From Streptomyces iconiensis (lineage in GTDB: Bacteria > Actinomycetota > Actinomycetes > Streptomycetales > Streptomycetaceae): a DNA stretch of 64,000 bases. Below are positions 45,108-54,904 of this stretch, piece after piece. Both the position numbers and the translations under genes were made by a program. The notes beneath the pieces were generated by a model that was not told the DNA's origin, made no database searches, and saw only the letters and a list, made by a program, of their open reading frames with translations. Each line of letters opens with the position of its first letter. The stretch's first letter is position 1. The stretch lies in NCBI RefSeq assembly GCF_028657195.3, contig NZ_JANCPR020000008.1:124001-188000 (forward strand). Reading direction: 5' to 3'.

Positions 45108-45911
45108 TCAGTCCTGGGCCGCCGTGAACAGCGCGTGCATCGCGTGCCGGAGTTCGGCGACGGAGTCGACGGGGGAGGGGAAGTCGAAGCGCGCGTCCAC
45201 ACACGCGCCGCTCGCGCCCCACGAGCGCACACGCAGCCCGAACCTGTCCACGCCGAGGGGAACGACGTGTTCGCCCTCCCGGCAGGCGCACAGCGTTCTC
45301 ACCTGGTCCCCGTGTGCGGACGCGAGATGCTGGATCAGCTCGGCCTCGTGCGGGATCAGCGGGTCGGGCTCGGCCTCGGCGAACTCGTCCGGCTCGACGG
45401 ATTCCGCGCCCCACAGGTCGTCGACGTATGCCTCACCGACCTCCAGCCGCAGCATGGACCAGGCGGTTCCGGCCGCCGGGCCGGGGTGCGACGTGGCGAG
45501 CAGGCGGGCGCAGGCGGCGCGCTGTTCGTTGCGTACGGGCGTGAGCCAGCCCGCGACCCAGGCGCGTCCTCTGATGCGATGGGGCACCGAGACGGGTGCC
45601 ACATCCGTGATCTCCATCACTGCGGTGAGGTCGTCGTCCTGCGCGTACGCACAGGCGCGCGCTTCCGGTGAGTCGGCGGGGACCAGCAGGATCACGTCGC
45701 CCTCGGGGGTGACGGCGCGGGCCTCCGGCCCACCCGGTCCGGTCTCGTCCTGTCCGGTGGCCGTGCTCGGAATGGTCAGCATGGCGGATACGCTGGACTG
45801 CACGAGGGTGCGTACACGTTCGGCGGCAGTGGGCTGCCGGACGTCTTCCACGGGACGCGGCTGATCCCCGTCGGCGCAGGTGCCGTAGCGGGAACTCCCA
45901 GGTCGAAACAT
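45108..45911 (-). CDS. DUF2470-domain protein, probably iron-regulated
   Basis: A 267-residue protein. The N-terminal 175 residues resemble a flavin-reductase/pyridoxamine-oxidase-like split barrel (VTPEGDVILLVPADSPEARA), and the C-terminal part (about 185-265) is a DUF2470 domain (PHEAELIQHLASAHGDQV, then DRFGLRVRSWGASGA). Such two-domain proteins are linked to heme handling and iron acquisition, so it may bind heme or take part in heme degradation; this is inference. GAGGAGAA precedes the ATG. An IdeR/DmdR-type operator lies 14 bases upstream of the start. Confidence 0.75.
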   Translation of the reverse strand: MFRPGSSRYGTCADGDQPRPVEDVRQPTAAERVRTLVQSSVSAMLTIPSTATGQDETGPGGPEARAVTPEGDVILLVPADSPEARACAYAQDDDLTAVMEITDVAPVSVPHRIRGRAWVAGWLTPVRNEQRAACARLLATSHPGPAAGTAWSMLRLEVGEAYVDDLWGAESVEPDEFAEAEPDPLIPHEAELIQHLASAHGDQVRTLCACREGEHVVPLGVDRFGLRVRSWGASGACVDARFDFPSPVDSVAELRHAMHALFTAAQD

Positions 45912-45925
45912 GCGTTCTCCTCAGC

Positions 45926-45944
45926 TAAGGTAAGCCTCACCTAA
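45926..45944. promoter_or_regulatory. IdeR/DmdR-type iron box between the DUF2470 gene and rpsD
   Basis: TAAGGTAAGCCTCACCTAA (45926-45944) is a near-perfect 19-base palindrome. It reads TTAGGTGAGGCTTACCTTA on the other strand and matches the actinobacterial iron-repressor consensus TTAGGTTAGGCTCACCTAA. It lies 14 bases from the DUF2470 start and 22 from the rpsD start. Confidence 0.85.
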
Positions 45945-45966
45945 CTTACACGGAGGTCCGTTCAAC

Positions 45967-46578
45967 GTGAACCAGTCGCGTCCCAAGGTCAAGAAGTCGC
46001 GTGCCCTCGGCATCGCGCTGACTCCCAAGGCCGTGAAGTACTTCGAGCAGCGCCCCTACCCGCCGGGTGAGCACGGCCGGGGTCGCAAGCAGAACAGTGA
46101 CTACAAGGTCCGTCTGCTGGAGAAGCAGCGTCTGCGCGCGCAGTACGACATCAGCGAGTCCCAGATGCGCCGTGCGTACGACCGCGCGCGCAAGACCGGT
46201 GCCAAGACCGGTGAGGCCCTGGTCATCGAGCTGGAGCGCCGTCTCGACGCGCTCGTGCTCCGTTCCGGGATCGCGCGGACGATCTACCAGGCGCGTCAGA
46301 TGGTCGTGCACGGTCACATCTCGGTCAACGACCGCAAGGTCGACAAGCCGTCCTTCCGTGTGCGCCCCGACGACGTCGTCATGGTGCGTGAGCGCAGCCG
46401 CAGCAAGTACCCGTTCCAGGTCGCCCGCGAGGGTGGCTACGCCGGTGAGGGCGAGACCCCTCGCTACCTCCAGGTGAACCTTCAGGCGCTGGCGTTCCGT
46501 CTCGACCGGGACCCCAACCGCAAGGAGATCCCGGTGATCTGCGACGAGCAGCTCGTCGTCGAGTACTACGCTCGCTGA
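45967..46578 (+). CDS. rpsD: 30S ribosomal protein S4
   Basis: A 203-residue primary 16S rRNA-binding protein, one of the first to join the 30S particle. The S4 RNA-binding domain is in [20 protein letters not shown] and [11 protein letters not shown]. The N-terminal zinc-finger cysteines of many S4 proteins are absent; the protein has a single Cys near the C-terminus, so it is the zinc-independent type. GTG 45967 with GGAGG upstream. The gene stands alone, away from the large ribosomal operons, and its 55-base upstream spacer is shared with the iron box. Confidence 0.97.
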   Translation: MNQSRPKVKKSRALGIALTPKAVKYFEQRPYPPGEHGRGRKQNSDYKVRLLEKQRLRAQYDISESQMRRAYDRARKTGAKTGEALVIELERRLDALVLRSGIARTIYQARQMVVHGHISVNDRKVDKPSFRVRPDDVVMVRERSRSKYPFQVAREGGYAGEGETPRYLQVNLQALAFRLDRDPNRKEIPVICDEQLVVEYYAR

Positions 46579-46609
46579 GCCCGTTCAGCACCACGGACGG
46601 GCCCGCTTC

Positions 46610-48892
46610 TCAGCCCGCCTGCCTTCCGTCGGCACCGCCCGGCGGAGGCACGGCGGGCTGAGGTGTGTCCTGGCCCTGTTCCCCCTCGGGCGCGGCCCCG
46701 GCCCCGGGCAGCCGCCCCGCCGAACCCTGTGTGCTGCGGCCCGTCTCCGTGCCGGTGGAGCGGGCGCCCGTTACCCGGTCCCTCTCCCGCGCCGCGTGCC
46801 ATCCGCGCACCTCGCGGTCCACGACCGTCAGCAGGCCCAGCTCGCGTCCGCGCGTGAAAGCGTGCTCGTAGTACGCGCCGCCCAGCGCGGCACGCAGGTG
46901 CGCCTGCGAGGTGGCGGCGAGGCTCTCGAAGTGGCGTGAACCGAAGCGCCGCGCGCCCACCAGCCGCCAGCCGTCCTCGGCGGCGCCCAGCATCGCCGCG
47001 GCGCGCTCGGGGTCCTCTGCGGCCGTGAGCGGCGCCAGGTGTTCCAGCGCGATGGTCATGCCGAGCACGTCGTGGAAGTCCCGTTTGATCGCCAGGCACT
47101 CCGAGGACAGCTCCCGCGCCCGCGCGTGATCGCCGCGCACCATGTGCACATAGGCGAGGAGGTAGAGCGTGTACGACAGGACCCAGCGCTCGCCGCTGCC
47201 GGCGGAGATGTCGCGTGCCTCCTCGCTCAGGGTCAGCGCGGTCTCCAGCTCGCCGTCGAAGGCGTGCGCCATCGCCAGCTCGACCTGTGCCAGCACCACC
47301 AGCGCGTTCAGCTCGCCGAGCTGGCGGAAGCGGTCCAGCGCGTCGCGCAACAGGGCCTTGGCGCGCCCGAGTTCGTCGCTGACCACGGCCAGGCAGCCGA
47401 GCATCTGGAGCGCGTACGCGGTCGCAGTCTCGTCGCCCTCGCGCTCGCTCAGTTCCAGGCACTCGTGCAGCACGCCGAGTGCGGAGACGACCTGGCCGCG
47501 CACCGTGAGCACCAGGCCGGAGACCCAGAGCGCCTTCGCGCGGGCACGGGGGTGCACGCCCTCGGTGCCCAGCGCGCGGTCGAGCCAGTGCTGGCCCTCT
47601 GTCACGCGCCCGCACCCGATCCAGTAGAACCACAGCGTCGCGGCGAGGTGCTGCCCCGCCTGCGCGTCCCCGGGCTGTTCCAGGCTCAGTTCGAGCGCGA
47701 GCCGCAGATTGGGCAGGTCGCGCTCGACGCGCGCCGTCACGTCCTCCTGCCGCGGCCCGAACCAGTCCAGCTCGCACCAGGTGGCCAGGCCCAGGTACCA
47801 GTCACGGTGCCGTCTGCGCAGCTCGTGGTCCTCGCCCAGCTTCTCCAGCCATCCGGCGCCGTACTCACGGACCGTCTCCAGCATCCGGTAGCGGGCCTGT
47901 CCCTCGGTGTCGGCACGCACGTCCCGTACGACGACGGACTGCGCCACCAGCTCGTCCAGTACGCCCAGCACGCGGTCGGCCGGCAGTGCCTCGTCGGAGC
48001 ACAGATACTCGACCGCCTCCAGGCCGAAGTCACCGGCGAAGACCGACAGCCGTGCCCACAGCAGCCGTTCCCGCGCGGTGCACAGCTCGTGGCTCCAGCC
48101 GATCGCCGTACGCAGCGTCTGGTGGCGGGGGAGCGCGTTGCGGTCGGTGCCGGCCAGCAGCCGGAAGCGGTCCTCGATACGGTGCGCGATCTGCTCGACG
48201 GTCAGCACTCGCAGCCGTCCGGCGGCGAGTTCGACGGCGAGCGGGATACCGTCCAGGCGGCGGCACACCTCGGCGACGGTCTCATCAGGCCCGGGCGGAC
48301 GGGGGAGCACGGCGCTCGCGCGCTCCATGAACAGCTCGACGGCCTCGTCGACCGGCATCGGCCGCAGCGTGAAGACGTGTTCGCCCCCGATCTCCAGCGG
48401 CCTGCGGCTGGTGGCCAGCACCCGCAGTCCTGGCGCGCGGCGCAGCAGCGCGCCCACCAGCTCGGCGCACTCGCCGACCAGGTGCTCACAGCCGTCGATC
48501 ACCAACAGGGCCTCGCGGTCGGCGAGATGGCGCAGCAGCGCGGAACGCGGCGGGCGTACGGAGCCGTTCGCCAGGCCCACGGCTCCCGCGACGGTGTGGT
48601 CGAGGAGGCATCCGTCGCGCAGTGAGGAGAGTTCAGCCAGCCATACACCGTCGCAGAAGCGATCCTGCACGCGCTCGGCGACGCGGAGCGCAAGCCGTGA
48701 TTTCCCCACCCCGCCGACACCTGTCACCGTCACCAGCCTGGAGCGTCCGAGCGCTTCCTCCAGTGCGCCCGACTCGGCGCCGCGGCCCACGAAGCGGTTC
48801 AGCTCGGCCGGGATCCGACCGTATGCCGGCGGCGTGCGCCGGGGCCTTCCGGCTCCGTCCGAGGGCTGTCCGTGATGCTCGAAGGGTCGCAT
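46610..48892 (-). CDS. STAND-type NTPase with TPR-like repeats
   Basis: A 760-residue protein of the AfsR/MalT-like signal-transduction ATPase class. After a Pro-rich start come the NB-ARC-type NTPase with Walker A GVGGVGKS (58-65) and LLVIDGCEHL, the RNBS-like ATSRRPLEIGGEHV, a WSHELCTARERLLWARLSVF helical segment, and about 350 residues of TPR-like helices. No DNA-binding domain (SARP, LuxR or OmpR type) is present, and the last 60 residues are disordered. It likely senses a ligand and assembles, but the output is unknown. I chose ATG 48892; ATG 48931 in frame would add 13 residues. Confidence 0.8.
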   Translation of the reverse strand: MRPFEHHGQPSDGAGRPRRTPPAYGRIPAELNRFVGRGAESGALEEALGRSRLVTVTGVGGVGKSRLALRVAERVQDRFCDGVWLAELSSLRDGCLLDHTVAGAVGLANGSVRPPRSALLRHLADREALLVIDGCEHLVGECAELVGALLRRAPGLRVLATSRRPLEIGGEHVFTLRPMPVDEAVELFMERASAVLPRPPGPDETVAEVCRRLDGIPLAVELAAGRLRVLTVEQIAHRIEDRFRLLAGTDRNALPRHQTLRTAIGWSHELCTARERLLWARLSVFAGDFGLEAVEYLCSDEALPADRVLGVLDELVAQSVVVRDVRADTEGQARYRMLETVREYGAGWLEKLGEDHELRRRHRDWYLGLATWCELDWFGPRQEDVTARVERDLPNLRLALELSLEQPGDAQAGQHLAATLWFYWIGCGRVTEGQHWLDRALGTEGVHPRARAKALWVSGLVLTVRGQVVSALGVLHECLELSEREGDETATAYALQMLGCLAVVSDELGRAKALLRDALDRFRQLGELNALVVLAQVELAMAHAFDGELETALTLSEEARDISAGSGERWVLSYTLYLLAYVHMVRGDHARARELSSECLAIKRDFHDVLGMTIALEHLAPLTAAEDPERAAAMLGAAEDGWRLVGARRFGSRHFESLAATSQAHLRAALGGAYYEHAFTRGRELGLLTVVDREVRGWHAARERDRVTGARSTGTETGRSTQGSAGRLPGAGAAPEGEQGQDTPQPAVPPPGGADGRQAG

Positions 48893-49092
48893 GGGACACG
48901 GAGCGTACTGGCCTGTTCGCTCACCGTACAATCGCCCGGACCGATGACAGCACGCCCCCTGTGCGGCCCACCAGGAATGCGGTACGGGCGCGGGGGCACG
49001 GCGCGATAAGGTCGGTACCTCATCCGCCGCCGCGGTCGGCCACCCGGCGAGCGGCGGCCGACCCCATGACGATCCAAGGGAAGCGGTGCAGC

Positions 49093-49530
49093 GTGTCCGG
49101 TGGAGAAGTTGCCGGCCTCCTCGTGGCCGTCTTCTGGGCGATTCTGGTGTCGTTCCTCGCCGTTGTGCTGGTGAGGCTCGCCCAGACGCTCAAGGCGGCG
49201 ACCAAGCTGGTGTCAGGCGTGACGGAACAGGCGGTCCCCCTCCTGGGAGAGGCATCGGCGACCGTACGTTCAGCGCAGACCCAGCTCGACCGCGTCGACG
49301 CCATCGCGACCGACGTCCAAGAGGTCACCTCCAACGCCTCGGCGCTCTCCTCCACCGTCTCGACCGCCTTCGGCGGCCCACTCGTCAAGGTCGCCGCATT
49401 CGGCTACGGCGTCCGCCGTGCCCTGGGGGGCAAGAAGGACGGGGACAGGACGGCGCCGCAGCGCAAGGTGGTCGTGAGCCGCACAGTTCCCGCCGCGAGG
49501 CGGGCAGGACGCAAGCGCGGAAAGGGCTGA
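49093..49530 (+). CDS. DUF948-domain membrane protein
   Basis: A 145-residue protein with one N-terminal membrane helix, LLVAVFWAILVSFLAVVLV (about 8-26), followed by an amphipathic helical region with regular Val/Leu/Ala spacing, typical of DUF948, and a basic tail. The function is unknown; it is a steady neighbour of alaS in streptomycetes. The GTG start follows AAGGGAAG. The DUF6167-like gene follows after nine bases. Confidence 0.8.
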   Translation: MSGGEVAGLLVAVFWAILVSFLAVVLVRLAQTLKAATKLVSGVTEQAVPLLGEASATVRSAQTQLDRVDAIATDVQEVTSNASALSSTVSTAFGGPLVKVAAFGYGVRRALGGKKDGDRTAPQRKVVVSRTVPAARRAGRKRGKG

Positions 49531-49539
49531 TCCCGCACC

Positions 49540-49887
49540 ATGTTCCGCCGCGCCTTCTGGTTCACCACCGGTGCAGCCGCCGGTGTCTGGGCCACCACCA
49601 AGGTCCAGCGCAAGATCCGTTCCCTCGCGCCCGACGCGCTCGCGGTCCGTGCGGCCGACAAGGCCGTCGAGGGCGGCCACAGACTCAAGGAGTTCGCCCT
49701 CGACGTGCGCGCCGGGATGTCCCAGCGCGAGGTCGAACTCAAGGACGCGCTCGGTCTGTCGGCGCCCGTCGAAGGGCCCTCGCACCGCGAGCTGCCCGCG
49801 CAGCCCGGCAGACAGCAGCTCGGCGCGCGCTCCGCCCCCCGCACCAACTACCCGACGCACCCGTACGACCGGAATGAGGACCACTGA
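49540..49887 (+). CDS. DUF6167-like small protein upstream of alaS
   Basis: A 115-residue protein starting [21 protein letters not shown], which looks like a short membrane-interacting helix, then an amphipathic [22 protein letters not shown] stretch and a Pro/Arg-rich tail ending in NEDH. Function unknown. It sits between the DUF948 gene and alaS, with its stop overlapping the alaS start by one base, so it is translated with alaS. Confidence 0.75.
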   Translation: MFRRAFWFTTGAAAGVWATTKVQRKIRSLAPDALAVRAADKAVEGGHRLKEFALDVRAGMSQREVELKDALGLSAPVEGPSHRELPAQPGRQQLGARSAPRTNYPTHPYDRNEDH

Positions 49888-52562
49888 TGGAGTCGGCTGA
49901 AATCCGCCGCCGCTGGCTGAGCTTCTTCGAGGAGCGTGGGCACCACGTCGTGCCCTCGGCATCGCTGATCGCGGACGACCCGACGCTGCTCCTGGTTCCC
50001 GCCGGCATGGTCCCGTTCAAGCCCTACTTCCTCGGTGAGGTCGCCCCGCCCTGGCCGCGCGCCACGAGCGTGCAGAAGTGCGTACGTACGCCGGACATCG
50101 AGGAGGTCGGCAAGACCACCCGGCACGGCACCTTCTTCCAGATGTGCGGGAACTTCTCCTTCGGCGACTACTTCAAGGAAGGCGCCATCAAGCTCGCCTG
50201 GGAGCTGATGACGACCCCGCAGGACAAGGGCGGATACGGCCTGGACCCCGAGCGCCTGTGGGTCACCGTCTACGAGCAGGACCCCGAGGCCGAGCGGATC
50301 TGGCGCGATGTCGTGGGCTTCCCCGAGGAGCGCATCCAGCGCCTCGGCATGGAGGAGAACTACTGGGACATGGGCGTCCCGGGCCCCTGCGGTCCCTGTT
50401 CCGAGATCAACTACGACCGCGGCCCCGAGTTCGGCCCCGAGGGCGGCCCCGCCGTCAACGACGAGCGGTACGTCGAGATCTGGAACCTCGTGTTCATGCA
50501 GTACGAGCGCGGTGAGGGCTCCAGCAAGACGGACTTCGAGATCCTCGGTGACCTGCCCAGCAAGAACATCGACACCGGGCTCGGCCTGGAGCGCCTGGCG
50601 ATGATCCTCCAGGGCGTGCACAACATGTACGAGATCGACACCTCGCGCGTCGTCATCGACAAGGCCACCGAGCTGACCGGTGTCGCGTACGGCGCCGCCG
50701 AGGGCTCCGACGTCTCCCTGCGCGTCGTCTCCGACCACATCCGTACGTCCGTGATGCTCATCGGCGACGGCGTCACGCCCGGCAACGAGGGCCGTGGCTA
50801 TGTCCTGCGCCGCATCATGCGCCGCGCCATCCGCAACATGCGCATCCTCGGCGCCACGGGCCCCGTGGTCCAGGACCTCGTCGACACCGTGATCGAGACG
50901 ATGGGGCAGCAGTACCCGGAGCTGATCACCGACCGCAAGCGGGTCGAGACCGTCGCGCTCGCCGAGGAGGCCGCCTTCCTCAAGACCCTCAAGGCCGGCA
51001 CCAACATCCTCGACACCGCCGTCAGCGAGACCAGGGCCGAGGGCGGCAAGGTACTCGCGGGCGACAAGGCGTTCCTGCTCCACGACACCTGGGGCTTCCC
51101 GATCGACCTCACCCTGGAGATGGCGGCAGAGCAGGGCCTCTCCGTGGACGAGCAGGGCTTCCGCCGCCTCATGAAGGAGCAGCGGGACCGCGCCAAGGCC
51201 GATGCCAGGGCCAAGAAGCAGGGCCACGCCGACCTGTCCGCCTACCGCGAGATCGCCGACAGCGCGGGCGCGACCGCCTTCACCGGTTACACCGACACGG
51301 CCGACGAGGCCGCCGTCGTCGGGCTGCTCGTCGACGGCGTCTCCTCGCCCGCCGCGCACGAGGGCGACGAGGTCGAGGTCGTCCTCGACCGCACCCCGTT
51401 CTACGCGGAGGGCGGCGGCCAGCTCGCCGACACAGGCCGCATCAGGCTGCACAGCGGCGCCATCATCGAGGTCCGCGACGTGCAGCAGCCGGTACCCGGC
51501 GTCAGCGTGCACAAGGGCGTCGTACAGGTCGGCGAGGTCACCGTCGGCTCGGCGGCCTATGCGCAGATCGACGCCGGAAGGCGCCGCTCCATCGCCCGCG
51601 CGCACAGCGCCACCCACCTCACCCACCAGGCGCTGCGCGACGCGCTGGGCCCGACGGCGGCGCAGGCGGGCTCGGAGAACGCGCCGGGCCGCTTCCGCTT
51701 CGACTTCGGCTCGCCCGCGGCCGTGCCCGGCGGTGTGCTCACGGACGTCGAGCAGAAGATCAACGAGGTGCTCGCCCGCGAACTCGACGTGCACGCCGAG
51801 TACATGGGCATCGACGACGCCAAGAAGCAGGGCGCGCTGGCCGAGTTCGGCGAGAAGTACGGGCAGACCGTACGCGTGGTGACGATCGGCGACTTCTCCA
51901 AGGAGCTGTGCGGCGGCACCCACGTGCACAACACCTCGCAGCTCGGCCTGGTCAAACTGCTCGGCGAATCGTCGATCGGCTCGGGCGTGCGCCGTGTCGA
52001 GGCGCTGGTCGGTGTGGACGCCTACAAGTTCCTGGCGCGCGAGCACACCGTCGTCTCGCAGCTCACCGAGCTGGTCAAGGGGCGTCCGGAGGAGCTGCCC
52101 GAGCGGGTCTCCGGCATGCTCACCAGGCTGAAGGACGCGGAGAAGGAGATCGAGCGGTTCCGCGCCGAGAAGGTGCTCCAGGCCGCAGCGGGCCTGGCCG
52201 AGGGCGCCAGGGACGTACGGGGCGTGGCGCTGGTCACGGCGCGGGTGCCGGACGGCACGGCGGCCGACGATCTGCGCACCCTGGTTCTCGACGTGCGCCA
52301 GCGGCTCGGCAGCCGTCCCGCCGTCGTCGCGCTGTTCGCCGTGACCAACGGCCGCCCGCTCACCGTCATCGCGACCAACGAGGCCGCGCGGGAGAACGGC
52401 CTCAAGGCCGGTGACCTGGTGCGCGCCGCAGCCAAGACGCTGGGCGGCGGGGGCGGCGGCAAGCCCGACGTCGCGCAGGGCGGCGGCCAGGACCCGTCCG
52501 CCGTCGACGGTGCGATCAGCGCGGTCGAGCGGCTCGTCGCCGACGCCGGAGGCAATGCCTGA
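49887..52562 (+). CDS. alaS: Alanyl-tRNA synthetase
   Basis: An 891-residue class II aminoacyl-tRNA synthetase. The catalytic core has [20 protein letters not shown] at the start and [16 protein letters not shown] for motif 3. The editing domain has [11 protein letters not shown] (about 573) and CGGTHVH (about 675), which together bind zinc. The C-terminal DHHA1 domain carries the [15 protein letters not shown] segment. The start overlaps the preceding stop, and the stop overlaps ruvX (TGATG), so it is part of a long coupled unit. Confidence 0.98.
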   Translation: MESAEIRRRWLSFFEERGHHVVPSASLIADDPTLLLVPAGMVPFKPYFLGEVAPPWPRATSVQKCVRTPDIEEVGKTTRHGTFFQMCGNFSFGDYFKEGAIKLAWELMTTPQDKGGYGLDPERLWVTVYEQDPEAERIWRDVVGFPEERIQRLGMEENYWDMGVPGPCGPCSEINYDRGPEFGPEGGPAVNDERYVEIWNLVFMQYERGEGSSKTDFEILGDLPSKNIDTGLGLERLAMILQGVHNMYEIDTSRVVIDKATELTGVAYGAAEGSDVSLRVVSDHIRTSVMLIGDGVTPGNEGRGYVLRRIMRRAIRNMRILGATGPVVQDLVDTVIETMGQQYPELITDRKRVETVALAEEAAFLKTLKAGTNILDTAVSETRAEGGKVLAGDKAFLLHDTWGFPIDLTLEMAAEQGLSVDEQGFRRLMKEQRDRAKADARAKKQGHADLSAYREIADSAGATAFTGYTDTADEAAVVGLLVDGVSSPAAHEGDEVEVVLDRTPFYAEGGGQLADTGRIRLHSGAIIEVRDVQQPVPGVSVHKGVVQVGEVTVGSAAYAQIDAGRRRSIARAHSATHLTHQALRDALGPTAAQAGSENAPGRFRFDFGSPAAVPGGVLTDVEQKINEVLARELDVHAEYMGIDDAKKQGALAEFGEKYGQTVRVVTIGDFSKELCGGTHVHNTSQLGLVKLLGESSIGSGVRRVEALVGVDAYKFLAREHTVVSQLTELVKGRPEELPERVSGMLTRLKDAEKEIERFRAEKVLQAAAGLAEGARDVRGVALVTARVPDGTAADDLRTLVLDVRQRLGSRPAVVALFAVTNGRPLTVIATNEAARENGLKAGDLVRAAAKTLGGGGGGKPDVAQGGGQDPSAVDGAISAVERLVADAGGNA

Positions 52563-53035
52563 TGTCGTCCGTCCGGCGGGGCAGGCGCCTTGCCGTCGAT
52601 GTCGGGGACGCCCGTGTCGGGGTCGCGAGCTGCGACCCCGACGGGGTCCTCGCGACCCCCGTCGAGACCGTGCCGGGGCGCGACGTCCCTGCGGCGCAGC
52701 GACGGCTCATGGCGCTGGTCGAGGAGTACGAACCGCTGGAGGTCGTCGTCGGCCTTCCCCGTTCGCTGAACGGCGCTGAGGGCCCCGCGGCCCTCAAGGT
52801 CCGCGCCTTCGCCGAGGAGTTGGCGAAGAACATCACACCCGTACGGGTCAGACTCGTCGACGAGCGGATGACGACGGTCACCGCCGCGCAAGGAATGCGG
52901 GCCTCCGGGGTCAGTTCCAAAAAGGGACGTTCACGCATCGACCAGGCAGCGGCAGTAGTGATCCTGCAGAGCGCACTGGATACCGAACGGGTGTCCGGTG
53001 AACCCCCAGGCCAGTGCGTCGAAGTGGTTGTCTGA
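52562..53035 (+). CDS. ruvX: RNase H-fold protein RuvX/YqgF (putative pre-16S rRNA nuclease)
   Basis: A 157-residue RNase H-like protein. Catalytic-region segments are LAVDVGDARVGVA (about 10-22), VVVGLPRSLNGAEG and VDERMTT, close to the family DERLTT. It is implicated in maturation of the 5' end of 16S rRNA. The usual alaS-ruvX-mltG order is present. ATG overlaps the alaS stop. Confidence 0.93.
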   Translation: MSSVRRGRRLAVDVGDARVGVASCDPDGVLATPVETVPGRDVPAAQRRLMALVEEYEPLEVVVGLPRSLNGAEGPAALKVRAFAEELAKNITPVRVRLVDERMTTVTAAQGMRASGVSSKKGRSRIDQAAAVVILQSALDTERVSGEPPGQCVEVVV

Positions 53036-53161
53036 TCGCGGTACGGTAACGTTCCGCGCGACACGGCAGCCGCCCGAACACCACTCGCACAGCGCGGGGA
53101 TACCGCAGCAAGCGCCCGACGCGCGTCCACCGGCTGCCGCTCTCGCGTCACAAGGGGATCG

Positions 53162-54904
53162 ATGACTGAGTATGGCCGGGGACCTGGTTCCCAACCGTGG
53201 CACCCTGAGGATCCCCTTTACGGGGACCCGGAGTGGGGCGGTGGTCAGCACGCCGGTTACCAGGACGGCTGGAATCAGTCCCCTCAGCAGGGCGGTTACG
53301 AGGGTCAGCCCGGATACCCCGCTGATCCCGGAGCCCAGCAGCCGTACTACCAGCAGCAGCCGCCGTACCCGCAACAGCAGCAGTACCCGCCGCAGCAGCC
53401 GCAGTACCAGGAGCAGCAGCAGTACCAGCAGCCCGTGCAGCAGCAGCCCGTTTATCAGCAGTACGGCGGCGGCTGGGACACCCAGGGTGGGGGCCAGCAC
53501 TACGATCCGTCGTACGGCGGCGTCGGCACCGATCCGTACGGCATCCCTCCCGTTGACCCGTACGGCACGGGCGAGCAGCCCGCCTACCCCGGCTACCAGG
53601 GGGCGCAGGCCCAGGGCGGCTACCCCCAGCAGCAGCCGCAGTACCTGCGCGAGCAGCCGGCACCGCCGCACCAGCCGGGCCCCGTCGACCCCGACCCCGA
53701 CACCGGCTGGGACCCGGGGCCCGACCAGGGCGAGCACGCCTTCTTCACGGAGCGTGACGAGGACGAGCTGGACTTCCTGGACGAGGACGACGAGGGCGGC
53801 CGGCGCGGACGCAGGGGTGGCAAGTCCAAGAAGCGCGGCGGCGAGACCAAGCGCAAGAGCGGCTGTGCCTGTGTGGTCGTCTCGCTCGTCCTCGTGGCAG
53901 GCGTCGGCGTGGTCGGCTACTTCGGCTACGACTTCTACCAGGCACATTTCGCCCCCGCCCCGGACTTCGCAGGCCCCGGCTCGGGCGACGTGATGGTCGA
54001 CATCCCCGACGGCGCCTCCCTCGCCGACATGGGCGAGGTCCTCAAGCGCGAGGGCGTCGTCAAGAGCCCCGGCGCCTTCGTGGACGCGGCGGGCGACAAC
54101 AAGAAGGCACAGAGCATCCAGGCCGGTACATACACGCTCCGTAAGCAGATGTCCGGAGCCAACGCCGTCGATCTGATGCTCGACCCGGCCAGCCAGAACG
54201 GCCTGATCGTCTCGGAGGGCTGGCGTGCCAGTCAGGTCTACGAGGCCATCGACAAGAAGCTCGACGTCCCCAAGGGCACCACCAAGAAGGCGGCCGGTTC
54301 CGGGAAGATCGGCCTGCCGAAGTGGGCGAGGGGCAAACCGGAAGGTTTCCTCTTCCCGTCGAAGTACAGCGTCGGCAAGGACAGCGAGCCGGCGGACGTC
54401 CTCAAGCAGATGGTCGCGCGGGCCGAGGCGGAGTACGCCAAGACCGGTCTGGAGTCGGCGGCGAAGAAGGCGGGCAAGACGCCGGAACAGATCATCACCG
54501 TCGCCTCCCTCGTCCAGGCCGAGGCCCAGCAGGACCACGAGTTCGGCAAGGTCTCCCGGGTCATCTACAACCGGCTCGACCAGGACATGCGGCTCGGCTT
54601 CGACTCGACCATCAACTACGCGATGGGCCGCTCCACGCTCGACACCAGCCTGACCGATACGAAGTACCCCTCGAAGTACAACACCTACCTCCACAAGGGC
54701 CTCCCGCCCGGCCCCATCGGCAACCCCGGCCACCAGGCGATAGAGGCCGCGCTCAAGCCGACGAAGGGCGACTGGCTCTTCTTCGTCACCGTCAAACCGG
54801 GAGACACCCGTTTCACGGCCGACGAGAACGAACACCAGAAGAACGTCGAGGACTTCAACGAGGTCCAGCGTGAGAACGGCAAGAAGAAAGGGAACGGCGG
54901 CTGA
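53162..54904 (+). CDS. mltG: Endolytic murein transglycosylase MltG
   Basis: A 580-residue membrane protein that cuts nascent peptidoglycan strands. Residues 1-200 are a disordered Gln/Tyr/Pro/Gly-rich cytoplasmic part, 200-230 are acidic then basic, and one membrane helix spans about 235-258. The YceG domain follows, with a LysM-like part (VDIPDGASLADMGEVLKREG) and the catalytic region VASLVQAEAQQDHEFGKV containing Glu454. It ends in ENGKKKGNGG. E. coli MltG (about 340 residues) lacks the long N-terminal part. ATG follows AAGGGGATCG; the stop overlaps aroE. Confidence 0.94.
   Translation: MTEYGRGPGSQPWHPEDPLYGDPEWGGGQHAGYQDGWNQSPQQGGYEGQPGYPADPGAQQPYYQQQPPYPQQQQYPPQQPQYQEQQQYQQPVQQQPVYQQYGGGWDTQGGGQHYDPSYGGVGTDPYGIPPVDPYGTGEQPAYPGYQGAQAQGGYPQQQPQYLREQPAPPHQPGPVDPDPDTGWDPGPDQGEHAFFTERDEDELDFLDEDDEGGRRGRRGGKSKKRGGETKRKSGCACVVVSLVLVAGVGVVGYFGYDFYQAHFAPAPDFAGPGSGDVMVDIPDGASLADMGEVLKREGVVKSPGAFVDAAGDNKKAQSIQAGTYTLRKQMSGANAVDLMLDPASQNGLIVSEGWRASQVYEAIDKKLDVPKGTTKKAAGSGKIGLPKWARGKPEGFLFPSKYSVGKDSEPADVLKQMVARAEAEYAKTGLESAAKKAGKTPEQIITVASLVQAEAQQDHEFGKVSRVIYNRLDQDMRLGFDSTINYAMGRSTLDTSLTDTKYPSKYNTYLHKGLPPGPIGNPGHQAIEAALKPTKGDWLFFVTVKPGDTRFTADENEHQKNVEDFNEVQRENGKKKGNGG

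Noticed and set aside
46579..46602. Six-base-pair hairpin between rpsD and the STAND gene as a terminator
   Set aside because: The stem GCCCGT/ACGGGC is too short with a 12-base loop; it could form by chance in this base composition.
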